NCBI GenBank assembly: GCA_017629095.1
Contig: JAGBXW010000059.1
Span: forward strand, 1 to 35,869
Direction: 5' to 3'
Source of the DNA: Treponema sp.
Lineage (GTDB): Bacteria; Spirochaetota; Spirochaetia; Treponematales; Treponemataceae
DNA length: 35,869 bases
In this document: positions 33,501 to 35,869 of the stretch, in pieces
Layout: each line of letters begins with the position of its first letter
Numbering within the stretch: position 1 is the stretch's first letter
Position numbers and translations under genes: made by a program
The notes under the pieces: model-generated
What the model saw: the letters and a program-made list of their open reading frames with translations, nothing else
Database searches by the model: none
Told to the model about the DNA's origin: nothing

Positions 33501-35060
33501 CAATAAGGCCTTGCGGCTAAATTCCCGCACATCCATGCCCAAGGAGCGAGCAAAGTTATCCAAGAAGCTTCCGCAACCGGAGGAACAGGCTTCATTCAGC
33601 TGGATTGAAGTGATGGCACCATCCTTCATTCGCAAACACTTCATGTCCTGGCCACCAATGTCCAACAAGAACTCAACTCCAGGCACAAAGAAGTCGGCGG
33701 CACGATAGTGAGTAATGGTTTCTACTTCACCAGAGTCAACACCTAGGGCAGCCTGAAACAGGGCCTCACCGTAACCAGTGGAAACAGAACGGGCAATGTA
33801 GGCATCCTTGGGAATCTGGGTATACAAATCTTTAAGCACCTTTACGGCCAAGTCCACAGGATTTCCTGCATTTACATCGTAGAAACGCCACAAAATACGA
33901 CCAGCGGCATCAATAAGTACCGCCTTTGTGGTGGTGGAGCCTGCATCAAGTCCCAAGAACACAGGACCAGTGGCTGTTTCCAAGTTGGCGGAGGCAGCCA
34001 TTTCCTCTGCATGGCGACGATGGAATTCCTCTAGCTCATGCTCATTACGGAACAGTGGCTCCAAACGTTGCACTTCACTCATTTCTGCGTCCACCAGATT
34101 TTTCAGGCTTTCACGGAATTCACCCAGCAAGGGGAAGGGCTGCTGCTTGTCTGCAGACTGAACACAGCTTAAGCTTCGTTCAGCAGAGAAGGCAGCACCA
34201 GCGGCAACGAAAAGCTGGGAATCGGGAGGAGTAACGATTTCCTCATCCTTGAGTTCCAAGGTAGTAATAAAGCGATACCGCAACTGATCTAAAAAGTGGA
34301 GAGGGCCTCCCAAAAAGGCTACATTTCCACGAATGGGCTTTCCACAGGCCAAGCCAGAAATGGTTTGGCTTACAACAGCCTGAAAGATACTGGCGGCAAT
34401 GTCCTCACGGCGGGCACCTTCGTTAATAAGGGGCTGCACGTCAGTTTTGGCAAATACACCACAGCGGGCAGCAATGGGATAGATAGTGGTAGCACCCTTG
34501 GCCATTTCGTTTAATCCAGGGGCGTCAGTTTCCAGCAAGGCAGCCATCTGGTCAATAAAGGCACCAGTTCCACCGGCACAGGAGCCGTTCATGCGCTGCT
34601 CTACACCGCCAGAAAAATAGGTAATTTTAGCATCTTCACCACCAAGCTCAATTACAACGTCGGTGTGGGGAATGAGTTTTTGAACAGCAGTGGTGGAAGC
34701 CACAACCTCTTGAATAAAGGGGATGTTAAGCCACTGGGACACGGCAAAGCCACCAGAACCTGTAACCTTAACACTTAAAGGCTGGCGTTCTCCTGCAGGA
34801 AACTCTTTTTCCAGCTTGTCTAGAGCCCGCTTAACCACATCCATAATGGTTCCACGAATATCTGCCAAGTGACGCTTATACTCGCTATAGCAAATATTAT
34901 CATTTTCGTCCAAAGCCACGAACTTTACCGTGGTGGACCCTACATCAATACCAACCCGTAAGGGTGTAACTGTTGGCTTAAAGGCAGTGGGCTTGAAGGT
35001 TGCTGCATTCAAGTTAAAGGCCTTTGAAGAAGTGCTATCGCCAGTAGCGTGTAAATCCAT
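30537..35060 (-). CDS. Double-activase 2-hydroxyacyl-CoA dehydratase activator family protein (BcrAD/BadFG + DUF2229)
   Basis: The 1507-residue protein holds two ASKHA ATPase modules in tandem. Module 1 (about 35-295) has [32 protein letters not shown] (Cys161) and AARCGVF (Cys200). Module 2 (about 367-625) has [32 protein letters not shown] (Cys492) and GSRCTVF (Cys531). In HgdC-type activases the two cysteines that hold a shared [4Fe-4S] cluster lie 39 residues apart, and both modules keep that spacing. A CGKCNNNC motif (669-676) follows. The rest is a DUF2229-like region and HgdB-like stretches with further Cys ([14 protein letters not shown] near the C-terminus). It is probably an ATP-driven low-potential electron carrier or self-contained reductase; the substrate is unknown. 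AAGGA precedes the ATG. Confidence 0.9.
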   Translation of the reverse strand: MDLHATGDSTSSKAFNLNAATFKPTAFKPTVTPLRVGIDVGSTTVKFVALDENDNICYSEYKRHLADIRGTIMDVVKRALDKLEKEFPAGERQPLSVKVTGSGGFAVSQWLNIPFIQEVVASTTAVQKLIPHTDVVIELGGEDAKITYFSGGVEQRMNGSCAGGTGAFIDQMAALLETDAPGLNEMAKGATTIYPIAARCGVFAKTDVQPLINEGARREDIAASIFQAVVSQTISGLACGKPIRGNVAFLGGPLHFLDQLRYRFITTLELKDEEIVTPPDSQLFVAAGAAFSAERSLSCVQSADKQQPFPLLGEFRESLKNLVDAEMSEVQRLEPLFRNEHELEEFHRRHAEEMAASANLETATGPVFLGLDAGSTTTKAVLIDAAGRILWRFYDVNAGNPVDLAVKVLKDLYTQIPKDAYIARSVSTGYGEALFQAALGVDSGEVETITHYRAADFFVPGVEFLLDIGGQDMKCLRMKDGAITSIQLNEACSSGCGSFLDNFARSLGMDVREFSRKALLAERPVDLGSRCTVFMNSRVKQAQKEGATVADISAGLSYSVIKNALFKVIKLRRASEIGTKVVVQGGTFNNDAVLRAFEKISGVNVFRPDVAGLMGAYGAALIALDQWKDMIRPPVGVDEATFEPPTIRSNIATPDQLDSFNVDLELRRCGKCNNNCLMTINTFTAGEGDTHKASRFVTGNRCERGAELGDELKIVDASNKHNTSTGSDHGDKKLPNLFDWKYKRLFSYYKPLSPENAPRGDVGLPRVLNLYENYPLWFTIFTELGFRVRLSPRSSRSVYEMGLETIPSESVCYPGKIAHGHVEALLKQGIKFIFYPCAPYEIKEDEGAGNHYNCPIVTSYPEVLRNNVDALRRDPSITFMNPFLPIYDKDRLAVRLYEELKEKFDIPQEEITKAVNAAWKEMEKFRRDTQIAGEEALTQMIIMGGRGIVLSGRPYHLDPEINHGIPEMVAGLGLAVFTEDSVAHLGSVERPLRIVDQWTYHNRLYRAAAFVSAFPSLELVQLTSFGCGLDSVTSDQVDEILQAHGRMYTLIKIDEGSNLGAVRIRIRSLIAAVRERERRQQKKPVSVSAAYKRQIFTKEMKKTHTIIAPQMSPIHFRLIQKAFEYSGYNFVILPEVDTMAVETGLQYVNNDACYPSILVAGQMIAALKSGKYDLDHVSLLITQTGGGCRATNYIGFIRRALVDAGLEQVPVLSLNASGLESQPGFKITPALLHRAMMALMTGDVLMRVLYRTRPYEASSGSADALYEKWSGRAEVQLKSLSVRKYHKLIQGIVKEFDELPLLDIKKPRVGVVGEILVKFHPTANNDICRVIEREGAECVMPDLADFLFYTFSTGIFRHEELAFPKKTERNARRLIWFLELYRRRIKKVLGKSKRFDPPSSIYDLMKSVDDIVQLGNITGEGWFLTAEMVELIHSGVPSIACVQPFACLPNHVTGKGMIKELRHRFPESNISAIDFDPGASEVNQLNRLKLMLSNAPVGRHPDERAEA

Positions 35061-35388
35061 AAAAAATCCTTTTTTATGTTACGTGTAAGGAATTCAGCAA
35101 ATCATCTAGCTCTATTTCATGCTTGCAATAACTGTAAGTTAAACTAAAGAATTCACCAAAGTCCCGGAGATTTTTACAAAAAAAACAAAATCCCCTAATT
35201 ATATAATCCTTTCTAAAGTTTAATGGAAATAAAAAAAAGTTGCCATATGATAATAATACAAATCTGTACTATTTACAATTTTTTCACAGAACAGCTTTTC
35301 GTAGATGGGGCTGGATAAAAAAACGCCCCCGCCACAGATGGAACTGGAACGAGGGAGGTTTACCATCATTTACTTTACACGAAAGATT
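35061..35388. other. Gene-free gap upstream of the activase gene
   Basis: This 328-base A+T-rich stretch has no credible ORF. It holds a perfect minus-strand TATAAT (35198-35203) without a good -35, which would give a leader of about 130 bases for the activase gene. The leader contains an imperfect 17-bp palindrome (CTTACAGT/ATTGCAAG on the minus strand) and two near-copies of AA(A/G)GAATTCA(C/G)CAAA about 60 bases apart. No known riboswitch was recognised. The right part holds the BspA-gene terminator. Confidence 0.4.
35317..35358 (-). terminator. Probable terminator of the BspA-like gene
   Basis: On the minus strand CCTCCCTC (plus 35351-35358) can pair imperfectly, with G-U pairs, with GCGGGGGCG (plus 35324-35332), followed by seven T (35317-35323). 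It lies 31 bases after the stop. Confidence 0.5.
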
Positions 35389-35869
35389 TTAGTTTTCTTG
35401 TTCTTTGTAATCTACAACCGTCCAGCCTGAAGGAATGCCATGACTTCCAGTTGGTATTTGACCTTTACCATCACCTTGCTCTAAGCCTGCAGCCTTAGTA
35501 AATGTACCAGTTGCAGCTACATCTTTCAACCAATTTCTCCAACAACTTTTTGCACTAATATCAGTAGCCAACATAGTGACACTGTTCAAGCTAGTGCAAC
35601 CATAGAACATATACTCATAACAATAATCCGCCAAAGTGATGGCGGGCAAGGCTGGGGCGGAGGTCAAGCTGGTGCAACAAGAGAACATACTCGCATAACA
35701 ATACTCCGCCAAAGTTTCGGCTGGCAAGGTTGGGGCAGTAGTCAAGCTGGTACAATCAGAGAACATGACAGAATAACAATACTCCGCCAAAGTGGTGGCG
35801 GGCAAGGCTGGAGCTGTGGTCAAGCTGGTGCATCCATAGAACATATCCGCATAACAATAATCCGCCAAA
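35389..35869 (-). CDS. BspA-like leucine-rich-repeat surface protein (partial, C-terminus only)
   Basis: About 160 C-terminal residues are visible; the frame runs off the right edge, so the true start is outside. Three and a part 26-residue repeats follow the pattern LP-A-x-T-L-A-[DE]-Y-C-Y-x-x-M-F-x-x-C-T-S-L-x-x-A-P, the BspA/LRR_5-type leucine-rich repeat with a conserved Cys pair. A closing segment (GTFTKAAGL ... GIPSGWTVVDY) is typical of the ends of these proteins. Such proteins are surface-exposed and in oral treponemes and Bacteroidota bind host proteins. The repeats are also close at DNA level (78-bp period), so length variation by recombination is likely. Confidence 0.85.
   Translation of the reverse strand, partial: LADYCYADMFYGCTSLTTAPALPATTLAEYCYSVMFSDCTSLTTAPTLPAETLAEYCYASMFSCCTSLTSAPALPAITLADYCYEYMFYGCTSLNSVTMLATDISAKSCWRNWLKDVAATGTFTKAAGLEQGDGKGQIPTGSHGIPSGWTVVDYKEQEN
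35632..35869 (-). repeat. 78-bp tandem repeats in the BspA-like gene
   Basis: Units begin at 35632, 35710, 35788 and 35866 (cut by the edge), each starting CAAAGT or CAAA on the plus strand. They share GGCAAGG, GTCAAGCTGGT and GAACAT blocks. A degenerate half-unit lies at about 35581-35631. Confidence 0.9.

Noticed and set aside
35632..35869. Regular spaced repeats that could suggest a CRISPR array
   Set aside because: The period is 78 bp with no separate unique spacers, and the frame is open throughout, coding BspA-type repeats.
1..35869. Naming a species from the gene content
   Set aside because: The genes point to the Spirochaetes and probably Treponema, but nothing here identifies a species without comparison.

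Overview
The window looks like part of a spirochaete chromosome, most likely a host-associated Treponema. The assignment rests on gene content: a UPF0164-type outer-membrane protein, a FlgD-like/OmpA surface protein, treponeme-style substrate-binding and lipoprotein signal peptides, an FecR/CHASE2-cyclase neighbourhood, a BspA-like repeat protein, and moderate G+C with short intergenic gaps. No rRNA, tRNA, CRISPR array or insertion sequence was recognised. The species cannot be named from the sequence alone.

Layout, left to right. (1) 1-1236: the 5' part of a sugar-type ABC transporter substrate-binding protein on the minus strand, with a LacI-like operator inside its promoter. (2) 1351-5567: a secreted von Willebrand A protein, a small TPR-like lipoprotein, fumarase (fumC) and a CBM9-like protein. 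(3) 5653-7769: an amino-sugar operon nagA-nagB, with a 26-bp tandem duplication over the nagB stop codon. (4) 7805-8990: an isolated leuB. (5) 9085-11424: a PspC-domain protein, a PfkB-family sugar kinase and an M15 peptidase in one tight operon. (6) 11428-16733: a divergent signalling/envelope locus. A CHASE2 adenylate cyclase reads left; an exported protein, a beta-barrel protein and an FecR-domain protein read right; overlapping promoters lie on a shared palindrome. (7) 16773-19426: an EAL phosphodiesterase whose stop overlaps the start of aroA. (8) 19519-23701: a UPF0164/PorV-like protein and a 1039-residue multi-repeat FlgD-like/OmpA protein. (9) 23837-27305: a Cache-GGDEF diguanylate cyclase and asnS. 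(10) 27371-29436: a large lipoprotein with ten consecutive G residues inside its coding sequence, a candidate for phase variation. (11) 29536-30429: an ORF6N-PLD-like fusion. (12) 30537-35060: a 1507-residue double activase of the 2-hydroxyacyl-CoA dehydratase family. (13) 35389-end: the C-terminus of a BspA-like protein with 78-bp DNA repeats.

Themes. Three second-messenger enzymes (an adenylate cyclase, an EAL protein and a GGDEF protein) lie within 15 kb, between genes for cell-surface proteins. Several minus-strand genes lack a ribosome-binding site and have a -10 element 6-8 nt before the start codon, which suggests leaderless mRNAs. Several promoters carry short palindromes over or next to the -10 element. 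The strongest single lead for new biology is the poly-G tract in the lipoprotein gene at 27445. Next are the divergent CHASE2/FecR locus, the leaderless promoters and the double activase with two matching cysteine pairs.
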